This document shows, in pieces, positions 1-9,401 of a stretch of DNA of 64,000 nucleotides. Within the stretch, counting starts at the first letter, position 1; each line of letters starts with the position of its first letter. Under the pieces are notes generated by a model that saw only the letters and a list, made by a program, of their open reading frames with translations, searched no databases and was not told the origin of the DNA. Made by a program: the position numbers and the translations under genes. The stretch is from an uncultured Lachnospiraceae bacterium (GTDB taxonomy: Bacteria; Bacillota; Clostridia; Lachnospirales; Lachnospiraceae): assembly GCA_944380605.1 (NCBI GenBank), contig CALWIA010000010.1, positions 62,001 through 126,000 on the forward strand. The letters are read 5' to 3'.

Positions 1-164
1 ACCTCTACCACATATCCGCTGCGGACTGCGGAGCTGTTCCCGAAGGGAACCCGTACCGGCGTTCCGACAAAAATCCTGCCTTCCAGCGATTCCGGAATCC
101 GGTACTGAAAGGTCTTGTCTACATTTTCATGGGAAATATCAATGATGACGCTGGCATACATCAT
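1..164 (-). CDS. priA: Primosomal protein N' (PriA), N-terminal fragment
   Basis: Only the first 54 or so codons lie in the window; the gene continues past the left edge. The peptide begins MMYASVIIDIS and contains KTFQYRIP and TPVRVPFG, typical of the PriA N-terminal DNA-binding domain, which recognises the 3' end of the leading strand at stalled forks. PriA is a replication-restart helicase. The start is an ATG at 162-164, with AGGAGA eight bases upstream at 173-178; a second ATG follows directly. The start lies inside the end of murF, a 26-base overlap that suggests translational coupling. The helicase domain is not visible, so the call rests on the N-terminal pattern. Confidence 0.85.
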   Translation of the reverse strand, partial: MMYASVIIDISHENVDKTFQYRIPESLEGRIFVGTPVRVPFGNSSAVRSGYVVE

Positions 165-1572
165 CTGCCGCTTCTCCTAATTTCATACTGTTGGAGCCTT
201 TGAACAGCACGCAGTCTCCGGCATGGATGCCGTCCGCCAGCCACTGTTTCAGTTCTTCCAGGTTTTCGGTATGGATCCAGGTCAGGTCCGGCCGGATCTG
301 AAGGGCCCCGGTTCCGATCTGCTCTGCCAGGGTTCCGCAGGTCACCAGAAGGTCCACCGGCAGGCCGGCCAGGTACTCGCCTGTCTCCCGGTGAAACCGG
401 ACCTCTTCCTCTCCCAGTTCTTTCATATCCGCCAGCACCGCCGCCCGGCGGCCCTCCGGCTCCATGGACGCCAGAATATCCAGCGCCGCCCTCATGGATG
501 CCGGACTGGCGTTGTAGGTGTCGTCGATCACCGTAATATCTCTGCAGGGCCGGATCTGCTGCCGTCTGGCAAAGCCGGAAAAATGTGCCAGGCGCTCTGC
601 CGCCGCTTCCAGCGGCACGCCGGATATATCCGCCGCCGCCAGGGCCGCCATGGCATTGCGGACCTGATGGAGGCCGGGAACCTGCAGCGATACGCCGATT
701 TTCCGGCCGCGGCAGTCGGCGGTAAAGGACGGCATGCCGTTTTCCATATGGATGTCCAGCGCCCGGTACTGACAGGCTTCACCGGTTCCGTAGTAATAGG
801 TTCGGCATCCCGGTTTCCCGCAGGCGCGGCTTAAAAACGGGTCGTCGCCGTTTAACAGCAGAACGCCGCCGTCCCGCAGTCCGTCCTGAATGGTCATCTT
901 CTCCCGGAAAATCGCTTCCTGAGAACCCAGCTGCCCGATGTGGGATACGCCGATATTGGTAATCACCGCCAGATCCGGCCGGGCGATGCGGGCAATCACC
1001 GTCAGTTCTCCCGGTTCGCTCATGCCCAGCTCGATCACCGCCACCTCATCCTCCGGAGAAATTTCCGAGAGGGTCATGGGAACGCCCACCTGGCTGTTGT
1101 GGTTTCCCGGCGTCTGGTATACCCGAAAGCCGCCGGACAGCGCCGCGGCAATCATTTCCCTGGTGGTGGTTTTTCCAACGCTGCCGGTGATGCCCACCAC
1201 AGGGATGTTCCGCAGGGAACGGTAATAGCTTCCCAGGGCCTGCAGCGCCTGTCTGGTGTCTTCCACGGCAATCCAGGGGTGCAGCAGGCGGGGATCTCCG
1301 CCCGCGGATTCCGCCGCCGGATCCTGCCCGTCCTCCAGCACCTGTTCCAGGGTTTTGTGGCGGCTGGTCAGCACCGCCGCCGCGCCGTTTTCAAACGCCT
1401 GGCGGATAAACCGATGGGCGTCGTTTCGCTCTCCCGCCAGAGGCACAAACAGATCGCCGCCGGTCATGGACCGGGAGTCGATGCTGATATGCGCAGCCAA
1501 TATGTCTTCTTTTCCGCACAAAAGCCTGCCGCCGCAGGCTTTTGTCAGTTCTTTTATCGTTATGGGTTCCAT
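139..1572 (-). CDS. murF: UDP-N-acetylmuramoyl-tripeptide--D-alanyl-D-alanine ligase
   Basis: MurF adds D-Ala-D-Ala to UDP-MurNAc-tripeptide, the last cytoplasmic step in making the peptidoglycan pentapeptide precursor. The 477-residue product has the Mur ligase layout: an N-terminal substrate domain, the ATP P-loop GITGSVGKTTT at about 127-137, the central motif NHNSQVGVP near 158, ELGMSEPGEL near 183, and the C-terminal motif DDTYNASP near 352. Length is normal for the family. The start overlaps the end of murE by 13 bases and its own end overlaps priA, so murE-murF-priA probably form one transcript. Confidence 0.97.
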   Translation of the reverse strand: MEPITIKELTKACGGRLLCGKEDILAAHISIDSRSMTGGDLFVPLAGERNDAHRFIRQAFENGAAAVLTSRHKTLEQVLEDGQDPAAESAGGDPRLLHPWIAVEDTRQALQALGSYYRSLRNIPVVGITGSVGKTTTREMIAAALSGGFRVYQTPGNHNSQVGVPMTLSEISPEDEVAVIELGMSEPGELTVIARIARPDLAVITNIGVSHIGQLGSQEAIFREKMTIQDGLRDGGVLLLNGDDPFLSRACGKPGCRTYYYGTGEACQYRALDIHMENGMPSFTADCRGRKIGVSLQVPGLHQVRNAMAALAAADISGVPLEAAAERLAHFSGFARRQQIRPCRDITVIDDTYNASPASMRAALDILASMEPEGRRAAVLADMKELGEEEVRFHRETGEYLAGLPVDLLVTCGTLAEQIGTGALQIRPDLTWIHTENLEELKQWLADGIHAGDCVLFKGSNSMKLGEAADDVCQRHH

Positions 1573-3044
1573 GTCAGTTCCCCGCTTTCCAGTTTCTGCA
1601 CCGTTTCCTCGATGACCTGCCGGTCCAGGAACGGATACCGGACGCCTTCGATTTCCTGATAGTCCTCGTGTCCTTTTCCGATGACGGCGATCATGTCGCC
1701 GGGACGGGAATGGACAATGCTGTAGGCAATGGCCTCCCGCCGGTCGGGAATTTCCAGATACGCGCCGCCGGTTTTTTCCAGGCTGCCCCGGATATCGGCA
1801 ATGATATCCTCTGTCTTTTCATAGCGGGAATTGTCCGCCGTCAGAATGCACAGATCCGCCAGCCGGCCGCCGATTTCTCCCATGGAATACCGGCGGTCTT
1901 TGGAGCGGTTGCCCCCGCAGCCGAACACGCAGACCAGCCGCTTCGGGCGGTATTCCCGCAGAGTGGTCAGCAGGCTTTCCATGCTTACCGCATTGTGGGC
2001 GTAGTCCACCAGTACGGTGCAGCGGGGCGACGAATAGACAATTTCCATGCGCCCGTTGACCTGAAGATGTTCCAGGGCATGGCAGACATGCTCCCGGGGC
2101 AGATCCAGGAAGCTGCACACCGACACCGCCGCCAGGGCGTTGCTGACGTTGAACCGTCCCGGCACGCTGACCCGCACTTCCATCTCGCAGGCGCCGTGCA
2201 CGTCAAAATCCACGCCCACAAAGTCCGGTTCGGAAACATACCGGATGTTGTCCGCGGTAAAGTCCGCCTCCCGGTCCAGGCTGAAGGTAAACAGGCGGCA
2301 GCTCTTGCCCTCGGCAATCTCCTGAAAATGGGGATCGTCCCGGTTGACCAGCCCTACCCGGCAGCGGTTTAACAGCTGGGATTTCCAGTAGAGATATTCT
2401 TCAAAATCCGCGTGCTCGCCGGGACCGATGTGGTCCCGGGAAATATTGGTAAAAATGCCGTAATCAAACTCGATGCCGTCGGTCCGGTGCATTTTCAGTC
2501 CCTGAGAAGAGACTTCCATGATCATATATTCGCATCCCGCGTCAGCCATCATGGAAAAATACCGCTGCAGTTCATAGGATTCCGGCGTAGTGTTGGCCGT
2601 AGGATACACCTGGTCTCCGATCACGGCGCCTGCGGTTCCGATCAGCCCCGTCTTTTTGCCGGCGGCTTCCAGAATCGCCCGGATCATATAGGTGGTGGTG
2701 GTTTTGCCCTTGGTTCCGGTGACGCCGATGCAGGTCATCTTTCTGGATGGCCAGCCGAACCGGGCGGCGGAAAGCAGGGCCAGCGCCTGCCGGGAATCGG
2801 CGGTCTGCAGTACGCAGACGCCTTCCGGCATGGGGATTTCGTGCTCGGTCACCAGAACACGGGCGCCTTTTTGGACCGCCTCGCCGGCGAACTGGTGGGA
2901 ATCCACCCGCGTGCCGGAAAGGCACACAAAGACGCATCCCGGCACCACCTTCCGGGAATCGTAAACCACTTCCGAAACTTCGGTATCCGCGGTGCCGGCA
3001 AGCACCGTATACTCCATATCTTTTAACGCTTCTGCTATGTTCAT
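1560..3044 (-). CDS. murE: UDP-N-acetylmuramoyl-dipeptide diamino acid ligase
   Basis: MurE adds the third amino acid of the peptidoglycan stem to UDP-MurNAc-L-Ala-D-Glu in the cytoplasm. The 494-residue protein has the P-loop GVTGTKGKTTT (107-117), EVSSQGL near 177, a lysine at about 221 in the position that is carbamylated in the family, DYAHN near 347 and FGCGGNR near 374. The specificity loop reads DNSR at 404-407. Meso-diaminopimelate enzymes usually have DNPR, and lysine enzymes lack the arginine, so the retained Arg suggests meso-DAP as substrate. fhs lies 16 bases upstream, murF overlaps downstream. Confidence 0.95.
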   Translation of the reverse strand: MNIAEALKDMEYTVLAGTADTEVSEVVYDSRKVVPGCVFVCLSGTRVDSHQFAGEAVQKGARVLVTEHEIPMPEGVCVLQTADSRQALALLSAARFGWPSRKMTCIGVTGTKGKTTTTYMIRAILEAAGKKTGLIGTAGAVIGDQVYPTANTTPESYELQRYFSMMADAGCEYMIMEVSSQGLKMHRTDGIEFDYGIFTNISRDHIGPGEHADFEEYLYWKSQLLNRCRVGLVNRDDPHFQEIAEGKSCRLFTFSLDREADFTADNIRYVSEPDFVGVDFDVHGACEMEVRVSVPGRFNVSNALAAVSVCSFLDLPREHVCHALEHLQVNGRMEIVYSSPRCTVLVDYAHNAVSMESLLTTLREYRPKRLVCVFGCGGNRSKDRRYSMGEIGGRLADLCILTADNSRYEKTEDIIADIRGSLEKTGGAYLEIPDRREAIAYSIVHSRPGDMIAVIGKGHEDYQEIEGVRYPFLDRQVIEETVQKLESGELTWNP

Positions 3045-3060
3045 GAAAGCCTCCGGGTGA

Positions 3061-4731
3061 TCAGAACAGGCCTGTGATAACGCCGTGTTCGTCTACATCG
3101 ATGTTGTCTGCCGCCGGCTTCTTGGGAAGGCCCGGCATGGTCATAATGGCGCCGGTCAGCACGACCACAAAACCGGCTCCCGCGGAAACATAGGCGTCCC
3201 GCACCTGAATGGTAAAATCTCTGGGGCGTCCCAGTTTGGTCTGGTCGTCCGACAGGGAGTACTGGGTCTTGGCCATGCACACCGGCAGGCTGCCGAATCC
3301 CATAGCTTCGATCTTGTCGATGGCCTTCGCCGCCGCAGGCGCGTAGGCAGCGCCGTCCGCTCCGTAGATTTCTTTCGCGATGGTCTCAATCTTTTCCCGT
3401 ATGGACAAATCGTCGGCGTACAGAGGATGGTAATGGCTCTCTTTCTTTTCCAGCGTATCCAGCACTTTCTGCGCCAGCGCCTCGCCGCCTTCGCCTCCCT
3501 TTTCCCATACCTGGGACAGGGCGAATTCACAGCCCCGCTCTTCGCAGAACTGGCGGACATAGGCGTGCTCCGCCTCCGTGTCGCTGGTAAAGGCGTTTAA
3601 CGTCACCACCACCGGCACGCCGTATTTCTGCAGGTTTTCGATGTGCTTTTCCAGATTGACAATGCCGGCCTTCAGCGCTTCCAGGTTCTCCTGCCCCAGG
3701 TCCGCTTTGGCCACGCCGCCGTTGTATTTCAGCGCCCGTACCGTAGCCACCAGCACCACCGCGTCCGGCTTCAGGCCGGCTTTGCGGCATTTGATATCCA
3801 GGAATTTTTCCGCCCCCAGGTCGGCGCCGAAACCGGCTTCCGTTACCACGATATCCGCCAGCTTCAGGGCTGTCCGTGTAGCACGGACACTGTTGCAGCC
3901 ATGGGCAATGTTGACAAAGGGGCCGCCGTGCACCAGGGCGCCGGTATGCTCCAGGGTCTGGATCAGGTTGGGCTTCAGCGCGTCTTTCAGAAGCGCCGCC
4001 ATGGCGCCTACGGCGTGAAGATCGGCGGCAGTCACCGGCTCGCCTGCGTAATTATATGCGACAATGATCCGTCCGAGACGTTCTTTTAAGTCTTTCATGT
4101 CGTCGGCCAGGCAGAGGATGGCCATGATCTCCGACGCTACGGTAATGACAAAATGGTCTTCCCGCACGAAGCCGTCGGCTTTGGCGCCCAGGCCGATGAC
4201 GATGTTGCGCAGCGCCCGGTCATTCATATCCATGCACCGCTTCCACAGAATCTGGCGGGTATCGATGCCCAGGGCGTTGCCCTGCTGGATATGGTTGTCC
4301 AGAAGCGCCGCCAGCAGGTTGTTGGCAGAGGTTATGGCATGAAAATCTCCGGTAAAGTGCAGGTTTAAATCTTCCATAGGAACCACCTGGGCATATCCGC
4401 CGCCGGCGGCGCCTCCCTTGATGCCGAAGCAGGGCCCCAAAGACGGCTCCCGCAGGGCAGCCAGAGTCTTTTTCCCCAGGCGGCTTAAAGCGTCGCTTAA
4501 GCCCACGCTGGTGGTGGTCTTGCCTTCGCCTGCCGGCGTCGGGTTAATGGCCGTTACCAGCACCAGTTTTCCATCGGGACGGTTTTTTACCTGCTCCCAC
4601 AGTTCGTCGCTCAGCTTGGCCTTGTACTTGCCGTAGAGCTCCAGCTGGTCCTCGGAAATCCCGTAGGCCGCCGCCACCTGGCGGATGGGAAGCATCTGCG
4701 CTTCCTGCGCGATCTGAATATCGGTTTTCAT
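3061..4731 (-). CDS. fhs: Formate--tetrahydrofolate ligase
   Basis: This enzyme makes 10-formyl-THF from formate, THF and ATP, supplying one-carbon units for purine and other synthesis and serving the methyl branch of the Wood-Ljungdahl pathway in acetogens. The 556-residue length matches the family. The ATP-binding motif [14 protein letters not shown] lies near 65-78 and the glycine-rich [15 protein letters not shown] near 107. AAGGAGGAGG precedes the ATG. It sits between ftsK and murE in a tightly spaced minus-strand run. No other Wood-Ljungdahl gene is present in the window, so an acetogenic role cannot be inferred from context. Confidence 0.97.
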   Translation of the reverse strand: MKTDIQIAQEAQMLPIRQVAAAYGISEDQLELYGKYKAKLSDELWEQVKNRPDGKLVLVTAINPTPAGEGKTTTSVGLSDALSRLGKKTLAALREPSLGPCFGIKGGAAGGGYAQVVPMEDLNLHFTGDFHAITSANNLLAALLDNHIQQGNALGIDTRQILWKRCMDMNDRALRNIVIGLGAKADGFVREDHFVITVASEIMAILCLADDMKDLKERLGRIIVAYNYAGEPVTAADLHAVGAMAALLKDALKPNLIQTLEHTGALVHGGPFVNIAHGCNSVRATRTALKLADIVVTEAGFGADLGAEKFLDIKCRKAGLKPDAVVLVATVRALKYNGGVAKADLGQENLEALKAGIVNLEKHIENLQKYGVPVVVTLNAFTSDTEAEHAYVRQFCEERGCEFALSQVWEKGGEGGEALAQKVLDTLEKKESHYHPLYADDLSIREKIETIAKEIYGADGAAYAPAAAKAIDKIEAMGFGSLPVCMAKTQYSLSDDQTKLGRPRDFTIQVRDAYVSAGAGFVVVLTGAIMTMPGLPKKPAADNIDVDEHGVITGLF

Positions 4732-4768
4732 TGAAATCCTCCTCCTTATGTATATTGGATGCGGCCTG

Positions 4769-7378
4769 CTACTGCTTCAGCATGGCCTCAAATTCTTCCA
4801 TGGTCATCAGCACCCGGCGGGGCTTGGTTCCCTCTTCTTCTCCCACCACGCCGGCTTCCGCCAGCTGGTCCATAATTCTGGCTGCCCGGTTAAATCCGAT
4901 TTTGAACATCCGCTGCAGCATACCTATGGAACCCTTTTCTTTTTCAATCAGGAACCGTCCGGCCTGTTCAAAATACTCGTCCCGGCTGTTTCTGGCGTCG
5001 GCGCCGGAAGCGGCTGCCGGAGCGGCAATCTGGCTTTCGATCTCCTGGCTGTAGGACTCGCCGGACTCCTGGTTCTGTTCCGTCAAAAATTCCACCACCC
5101 GGGAAACCTCCTGGTCAGAGACAAAAGCGCCCTGCACCCGCTGGGGCTTGGGATAGCCGGCGGGGTAGAACAGCATGTCCCCCTTGCCCAGCAGTTTCTC
5201 CGCTCCGTTGATGTCGATGATGGTTCTGGAATCCACGCCGGAGGAAACGGCAAAGGCGATCCGGGACGGCACGTTGGCCTTGATCAGGCCGGTGATGACG
5301 TTGACGGAGGGCCGCTGGGTGGCAATCACCAGATGGATGCCGGCGGCTCTGGCCAGCTGGGCCAGACGGCAGATGGCGTCCTCCACCTCGCCCGGCGAAA
5401 CCATCATCAGGTCCGCCAGTTCGTCTACGATGATCACAATATGAGGCATCTTCCGCGGCCGGTCCGGGTCTTCTAGATCCTTGACCGCTTCCGCTTTCGC
5501 GTTGTACCCCTTCATATCCCGCACATTGTATTTGGCGAATTTCTTGTAGCGGTCCATCATCTCCGCCACCGCCCAGTTCAGCGCGCCGGACGCCTTTTTC
5601 GGGTCCGTCACCACCGGGATCAGCAGATGGGGAATGCCGTTGTAGGCGCTTAACTCCACTACTTTCGGGTCGATCATGATCATCCGCACATCTTCGGGAC
5701 TGGATTTGTAGATCAGGCTCATAATCAGCGTATTGATGCAGACGGATTTTCCGGAGCCGGTGGCGCCGGCAATCAGCAGGTGAGGCATTTTGGAAATGTC
5801 CGTCACCACCGCTTTCCCGCCGATGTCCCTGCCGACGGCGAAGGTCAGCTGCGAACGGCTGTTTTTGAATTCATCGGTTTCCAGCAGGTCCCGCAGATAT
5901 ACCACGGCGGTCTCCCGGTTGGGCACTTCGATGCCTACGGCGGATTTGCCGGGAATCGGCGCTTCGATCCGGATGTCCGAAGCCGCCAGACTCAGTTTGA
6001 TATCGTCTGCCAGCCCTACGATCTTGCTGACCTTGACGCCCTGTTCCGGATGCAGTTCGTAACGGGTTACCGCCGGCCCGCAGCTGACGTTGGTTACCGT
6101 CACGCCCACGCCGAAATTGCGCAGGGTCTGCTGCAGCTTCACCGCCGTCTCCCGGTATTCCTTGTCGGAAAAACCGCCGGCTTTCCGCCCGCTGCCCTTT
6201 AGCAGAGACAGGGGAGGAAACTGATACTCCCGCTTCGGCGCTTCCTGCGCGGAAACCGGTTCCGGAATTCCCGCTTCTTCCCGGGCTTCCTGCCGCCGGC
6301 TTTCCAGCTTTTTGCGCAGGGCCTCCGTATCGCTTTCAATGATCTTTCCTCCGGCCGTCACCACCTGGCGGCTTTCCGAAGGAATGGAAAATTCTTCCGG
6401 CGGAAGCGTCTCTTCCGGCCGGGAAACCGGTTCCTCTTCCGGTTCGGCCGCCTCCTCCGGCACAGATTCGGCTTCCGGGATTTCCTCTTCTTCAAAGGGA
6501 ACCCGGTCGTCGTCGTCTTCTATGTAAGGCTGCATCGGCTGAATCCTGCCGGTAAAGGTATCCTCCCCGGCCCAAACGGCAGGCGCTTCTTCCTCAGGCA
6601 CAGCGTCCGGCTCCGGAATTTTCTCTTCCGGCATCGGAACCTCTTCCGGAAATTCCGGCGGAACCGACAGGTCTGTGGAATCCAGATTGACCCCGCGCAC
6701 CCGCTGTTCCTCCCGCAGCCGGCGCTTCTCTTCTTTCCGTTCTTCGTGGAGTTCCCGCCGCCGGCCGGCGTCTTCTTTGGCCCGGCGGTAGGCTTTGCCG
6801 CCGCCTTTTTTCACTGCGGATACCACCGATTTTTCCGTCACGCAGACGGCGCAGATCACCAGCGCCACCACCAGAACCAGATACGTTCCTACGGTCCCCA
6901 GCGCCGCCCCCAGCGCCGTCACCAGAAGGCCGCCGGCAAATCCGCCGCCGGCGCCGTTTGCGCTGGAGCGCAGGTATATCTGCCCCAGGCTCTGTCCCGC
7001 CTGATAACCGCCGCCAAATACCATTTCCGCCAGGGCGCAGATCACCAGAAAGCCGGCGATGGCAGCCCCAAGCTTTACTGCCGCCAGAGGATTGCCTTTA
7101 TTGGCCAGGCCAAAACAGGTTCCCGCAAACAAAAGAAGAGGTGCAACAAACCCTGCGATCCCGAAGATTCCCAGTTGCACCTGCCGAAGATATTCTCCTA
7201 CGGTTCCGCACAGGCGGAAATTGCTTAAAAACAGCAGCACCGCCAGCGCGAAAGCTGCGATGATCAGCACCTCTGAGCGGATAAAGCTGGCTTCTTCCTG
7301 CCTGGCCTTTGTCCTGCTTCTGCTGCCTGCCGTTGTTTTCTTTTTGCTTTTTGAACTGCTTTTTTTCGTTCCAGCCAC
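4769..7378 (-). CDS. ftsK: DNA translocase FtsK/SpoIIIE
   Basis: A septum-located dsDNA pump that moves chromosomes during division, and in spore formers into the forespore. The 869-residue product has a basic N-terminus, four hydrophobic segments between about residues 35 and 185, an acidic Glu/Pro-rich linker (about 230-340), then the RecA-like motor with Walker A GATGSGKS near 535 and Walker [13 protein letters not shown]-terminal winged helix (gamma) ends the protein. The start is GTG at 7376-7378 with AGGAGG ten bases upstream. A promoter (TTGCAT-N17-TATACT) lies just upstream. The adjacent TepA-like gene mirrors the Bacillus tepA-spoIIIE arrangement, which favours a SpoIIIE-like role. 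Confidence 0.96.
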   Translation of the reverse strand: MAGTKKSSSKSKKKTTAGSRSRTKARQEEASFIRSEVLIIAAFALAVLLFLSNFRLCGTVGEYLRQVQLGIFGIAGFVAPLLLFAGTCFGLANKGNPLAAVKLGAAIAGFLVICALAEMVFGGGYQAGQSLGQIYLRSSANGAGGGFAGGLLVTALGAALGTVGTYLVLVVALVICAVCVTEKSVVSAVKKGGGKAYRRAKEDAGRRRELHEERKEEKRRLREEQRVRGVNLDSTDLSVPPEFPEEVPMPEEKIPEPDAVPEEEAPAVWAGEDTFTGRIQPMQPYIEDDDDRVPFEEEEIPEAESVPEEAAEPEEEPVSRPEETLPPEEFSIPSESRQVVTAGGKIIESDTEALRKKLESRRQEAREEAGIPEPVSAQEAPKREYQFPPLSLLKGSGRKAGGFSDKEYRETAVKLQQTLRNFGVGVTVTNVSCGPAVTRYELHPEQGVKVSKIVGLADDIKLSLAASDIRIEAPIPGKSAVGIEVPNRETAVVYLRDLLETDEFKNSRSQLTFAVGRDIGGKAVVTDISKMPHLLIAGATGSGKSVCINTLIMSLIYKSSPEDVRMIMIDPKVVELSAYNGIPHLLIPVVTDPKKASGALNWAVAEMMDRYKKFAKYNVRDMKGYNAKAEAVKDLEDPDRPRKMPHIVIIVDELADLMMVSPGEVEDAICRLAQLARAAGIHLVIATQRPSVNVITGLIKANVPSRIAFAVSSGVDSRTIIDINGAEKLLGKGDMLFYPAGYPKPQRVQGAFVSDQEVSRVVEFLTEQNQESGESYSQEIESQIAAPAAASGADARNSRDEYFEQAGRFLIEKEKGSIGMLQRMFKIGFNRAARIMDQLAEAGVVGEEEGTKPRRVLMTMEEFEAMLKQ

Positions 7379-7422
7379 CGATGTTCTGCCTCCTGACCAA
7401 TTCCCATGGTTTCATTGAACCT

Positions 7423-7451
7423 AGTATACAAAAAATAAGGGGAAAATGCAA
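7423..7451 (-). promoter_or_regulatory. SigA-type promoter for ftsK
   Basis: On the minus strand TTGCAT (7446-7451) is followed after 17 bases by TATACT (7423-7428), about 45 bases before the ftsK GTG. The -35 box touches the 3' arm of the terminator hairpin of the preceding gene. Confidence 0.6.
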
Positions 7452-7472
7452 GCCGGCATCCGGCGCCGGCTT
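7450..7472 (-). terminator. Terminator after tepA-like gene
   Basis: AAGCCGGC and GCCGGCTT form an 8-bp perfect stem with a 7-base loop, starting two bases past the tepA-like stop codon. A T-rich tail with TTTT and TTTTTT tracts follows on the minus strand. Confidence 0.6.
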
Positions 7473-7474
7473 TC

Positions 7475-8179
7475 CTACAACTTGTTTTTCCCTTCTTTTA
7501 TCATCTGCCGCAGTTTGTTCAGCGCGTCGCGGATGCCGCCTACCGCGTCGATCAGGCCCTGCCGCACCGCTTCTTCCCCCACCAGCACCGTGCCCAGATC
7601 CCGGGTCAGCATCTCGGTATTGAGCATCAGACGCTTGATCTGGTCATAGGCAATGGAGGAATGGCCGGCAATGAAATTTAAGATCCGGTCCTGGATCATC
7701 TCAAAATACTCATAGGTCTGCGAAGCGCCGATGACCATGCCGGACATCCGCACCGGATGCACCATCATGGTACCGGTGGGGACGATAAAGGAATAATCCG
7801 TGGATACCGCCAGAGGCACTCCGATGGAATGGCTGCCGCCCAGCACCAGGGACACCGTGGGAATGCTTAACGACGCGATCATTTCCGCTATGGCAAGGCC
7901 GGCGTCCACATCCCCGCCGGAGGTGTTTAACAGCACCAGCAGGCCGGCGATGTTCCGGTCGTCTTCAATCGAAGCCAGCATGGGCAGCACGTGGTCGTAC
8001 TTGGTGGTTTTGCTGGTGCCCGGCGCGTTTTCGTGGCCCTCCACCTCACCGATGATGGACAGCAGATGGATCTTTCCCGGCCCAGGCCCCTGATCCAGGG
8101 TCATCTGTCCGCAGGCCTCCAGGTTTTCTTCTTCCTGCCGGCGGACGTCCGCCGCTTCCTTTTTGTCTTCCTGCTTCAT
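7475..8179 (-). CDS. ClpP-family serine protease, TepA-like
   Basis: The 234-residue protein belongs to the Clp protease/crotonase fold group. Residues near 100-115 read SGGDVDAGLAIAEMI, and a GGSHSIG motif near 123 carries the likely nucleophilic Ser. MVHPVRMSG near 145 carries the likely catalytic His. It resembles the Bacillus TepA/YmfB branch, which lacks a Clp ATPase partner and is encoded next to spoIIIE, as here. The first 45 residues are charged, so a cytoplasmic protein is likely. The physiological substrate is not known. AAGGAGG precedes the ATG; the Shine-Dalgarno partly overlaps a strong hairpin at 8189-8218. Confidence 0.85.
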   Translation of the reverse strand: MKQEDKKEAADVRRQEEENLEACGQMTLDQGPGPGKIHLLSIIGEVEGHENAPGTSKTTKYDHVLPMLASIEDDRNIAGLLVLLNTSGGDVDAGLAIAEMIASLSIPTVSLVLGGSHSIGVPLAVSTDYSFIVPTGTMMVHPVRMSGMVIGASQTYEYFEMIQDRILNFIAGHSSIAYDQIKRLMLNTEMLTRDLGTVLVGEEAVRQGLIDAVGGIRDALNKLRQMIKEGKNKL

Positions 8180-8184
8180 AAGCG

Positions 8185-8218
8185 CCTCCTTCTGACCGCC
8201 GTTCCGGCCGGTCAGAAG
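8185..8218 (-). promoter_or_regulatory. Leader hairpin touching the tepA-like ribosome-binding site
   Basis: CTTCTGACCG and CGGTCAGAAG form a perfect 10-bp stem around a 10-base loop at 8189-8218. The downstream arm runs straight into AAGGAGG (8185-8191), sharing three bases with it. No T-run follows, so it looks less like a terminator than a translation-modulating or RNA-stabilising hairpin. Confidence 0.45.
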
Positions 8219-8242
8219 ATAGTCTGCGCCGTATGTATGGAT

Positions 8243-8788
8243 TTAATACCTGCCCTTTTTCAAAAGCTTCCGGATGCAGGCAAAGGTCTTTTCCTCCCCT
8301 TCCCGGCTGAGCATCACCAGCAGCCGTTCCAGAAGCTTGCGGGTCTCCGGATGCATGACGATGTAAGGCCGTTCCCTGCGGTAGTATTCCAGAGGGCTGC
8401 TGTCGGTGTACTGGCTGCCTTTGTACACCCGGCAGGCGGCGATGCGGTCCATGACCATTTCCGCCACGTAGCGCACCGGCATTTTATGGCCTACCAGCCC
8501 TTTGCTCTTGTCCAGGGAAAAATCGATCCAGTATTCAAAATGATGCTTGTTGCGCCCCTTGTGATGCAGCCAGGCGGTAGAAAATCCCTTTTCCTCCCGT
8601 TCCGCGGCATTGGGGCTCCGGTTGCCCTGATAGTACCGGACGCCGATCCAGAACTCCTCCGGACTGTATTTGGACAGATCGTGCAGCAGTCCCTGCCGGT
8701 ACAGTCCTACCCGGAAGCAGTTTTTCATAACTAGAAATTTGTGCTCTGTAATTGTATAGAAATGATGCCAAAGATTCGAAAGTTTCAT
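8243..8788 (-). CDS. DUF5662 family protein
   Basis: A 181-residue protein of unknown function matching the DUF5662 pattern. It has LLHDLSKYSPEEFW near 34-47 and LHHKGRNKHHFEYW near 74-87. These His/Asp-rich motifs suggest a metal site reminiscent of HD-domain proteins. No signal peptide is seen. Two ATGs are available at 8794 and 8788; I prefer 8788 because AAGGA lies eight bases from it but only two from the first. It is transcribed away from the cold-shock gene across a short AT-rich intergenic region, and I see no convincing promoter of its own. Confidence 0.7.
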   Translation of the reverse strand: MKLSNLWHHFYTITEHKFLVMKNCFRVGLYRQGLLHDLSKYSPEEFWIGVRYYQGNRSPNAAEREEKGFSTAWLHHKGRNKHHFEYWIDFSLDKSKGLVGHKMPVRYVAEMVMDRIAACRVYKGSQYTDSSPLEYYRRERPYIVMHPETRKLLERLLVMLSREGEEKTFACIRKLLKKGRY

Positions 8789-8844
8789 ATTCATAATCCT
8801 TTTTGTTATTTATTGAAATTTTTCAGATAGTTAAGTAAAAATAT

Positions 8845-8873
8845 TTGACACTTTTTCACAGTTATGCTATTCT
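8845..8873 (+). promoter_or_regulatory. SigA promoter of the cold-shock gene
   Basis: TTGACA (8845-8850) and TATTCT (8868-8873) are separated by 17 bases. The predicted start is near 8880, giving a 55-base leader. Confidence 0.8.
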
Positions 8874-8880
8874 TAGGACA

Positions 8881-8899
8881 GCTGCAAACGGTTTGCAGC
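8881..8899 (+). promoter_or_regulatory. Palindrome at the 5' end of the cold-shock mRNA
   Basis: GCTGCAAAC and GTTTGCAGC are a perfect inverted repeat separated by one base. The palindrome begins at the predicted transcription start. As RNA it forms an 8-bp stem with a 3-base loop; as DNA it could be an operator. Confidence 0.6.
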
Positions 8900-8935
8900 C
8901 CAGACACAATCTTTTTTTATTTTGGAGGTATCATC

Positions 8936-9136
8936 ATGAGCAAAGGTACAGTCAAGTGGTTCAACAATCAGAAGGGTTACGGCTTCATCTGTGACGAAGA
9001 AGGCAAGGACGTATTCGTACATTACTCCGGCCTGAACATGGAAGGCTACAAGACCCTGGAAGAAGGCGCTGCCGTAGAGTTCGATGTTGTAGAAGGCGCC
9101 AAGGGACCGCAGGCTACCAACGTTACCAAACTTTAA
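8936..9136 (+). CDS. Cold-shock domain protein (CspA family)
   Basis: A 66-residue single-stranded nucleic-acid-binding protein that works as an RNA chaperone. It begins [17 protein letters not shown] and contains VFVHYSGL, carrying the RNP1-like (KGYGFI) and RNP2-like (VFVHYS) motifs of the CSD beta-barrel. The third helix-facing position reads HYS rather than the common HFS. The ATG at 8936 is preceded by GGAGGT. It has its own promoter and is followed by strong terminators, so it is monocistronic. Codon use is more biased than in neighbours, consistent with high expression. Confidence 0.97.
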   Translation: MSKGTVKWFNNQKGYGFICDEEGKDVFVHYSGLNMEGYKTLEEGAAVEFDVVEGAKGPQATNVTKL

Positions 9137-9216
9137 GTTTTACTGATCAGTGTACCTTTCCATTCTATATACATTCTGCAGTTAAGAGAATATAGAGTCA
9201 CACCGTACATGATTAC

Positions 9217-9250
9217 AAAAAGAACCGCCCTCCGGGTCCGGTTCTTTTTT
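9217..9250 (+). terminator. Terminator of the cold-shock gene
   Basis: AAAAAGAACC and GGTTCTTTTT form a 10-bp outer stem, ending in a T6 run. It lies 80 bases after the stop codon. Confidence 0.85.
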
Positions 9251-9287
9251 GTACGATAGGAAATTTCATTTCCTATCGTACAAAAAA
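9245..9287. terminator. Perfect 20-bp palindrome, bidirectional terminator
   Basis: The T6 run of the previous terminator starts a second hairpin: GTACGATAGGAAAT and ATTTCCTATCGTAC around a TTC loop, extended by T6 and A6 to a 20-bp perfect stem. T-runs on both strands mean it can serve both the plus-strand cold-shock gene and the minus-strand hslO transcript. Confidence 0.75.
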
Positions 9288-9304
9288 GACGCTCCGCTGA
9301 GGAT

Positions 9305-9383
9305 GCGCACTCGCGCATGAGGCAGATGTTGCCTGACGGCAACTGCGCTCGGCGCGAGTGTGCGCCAAGGCGCACACTTTTTT
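9305..9383 (+). terminator. Third terminator with competing upstream hairpin
   Basis: GTGTGCGCC (9358-9366) and GGCGCACAC (9369-9377) form a stem followed by TTTTTT. Bases overlapping its 5' arm (GCGCGAGTG, 9352-9360) can instead pair with CACTCGCGC upstream, enclosing a small TTGCC/GGCAA hairpin. The whole stretch 9291-9380 is GC-rich, contains no gene and resembles the palindromic sequence at 19.0-19.5 kb (shared GGATGCGCAC). Confidence 0.55.
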
Positions 9384-9401
9384 ATTTGCGCAGGGCAGGC
9401 T

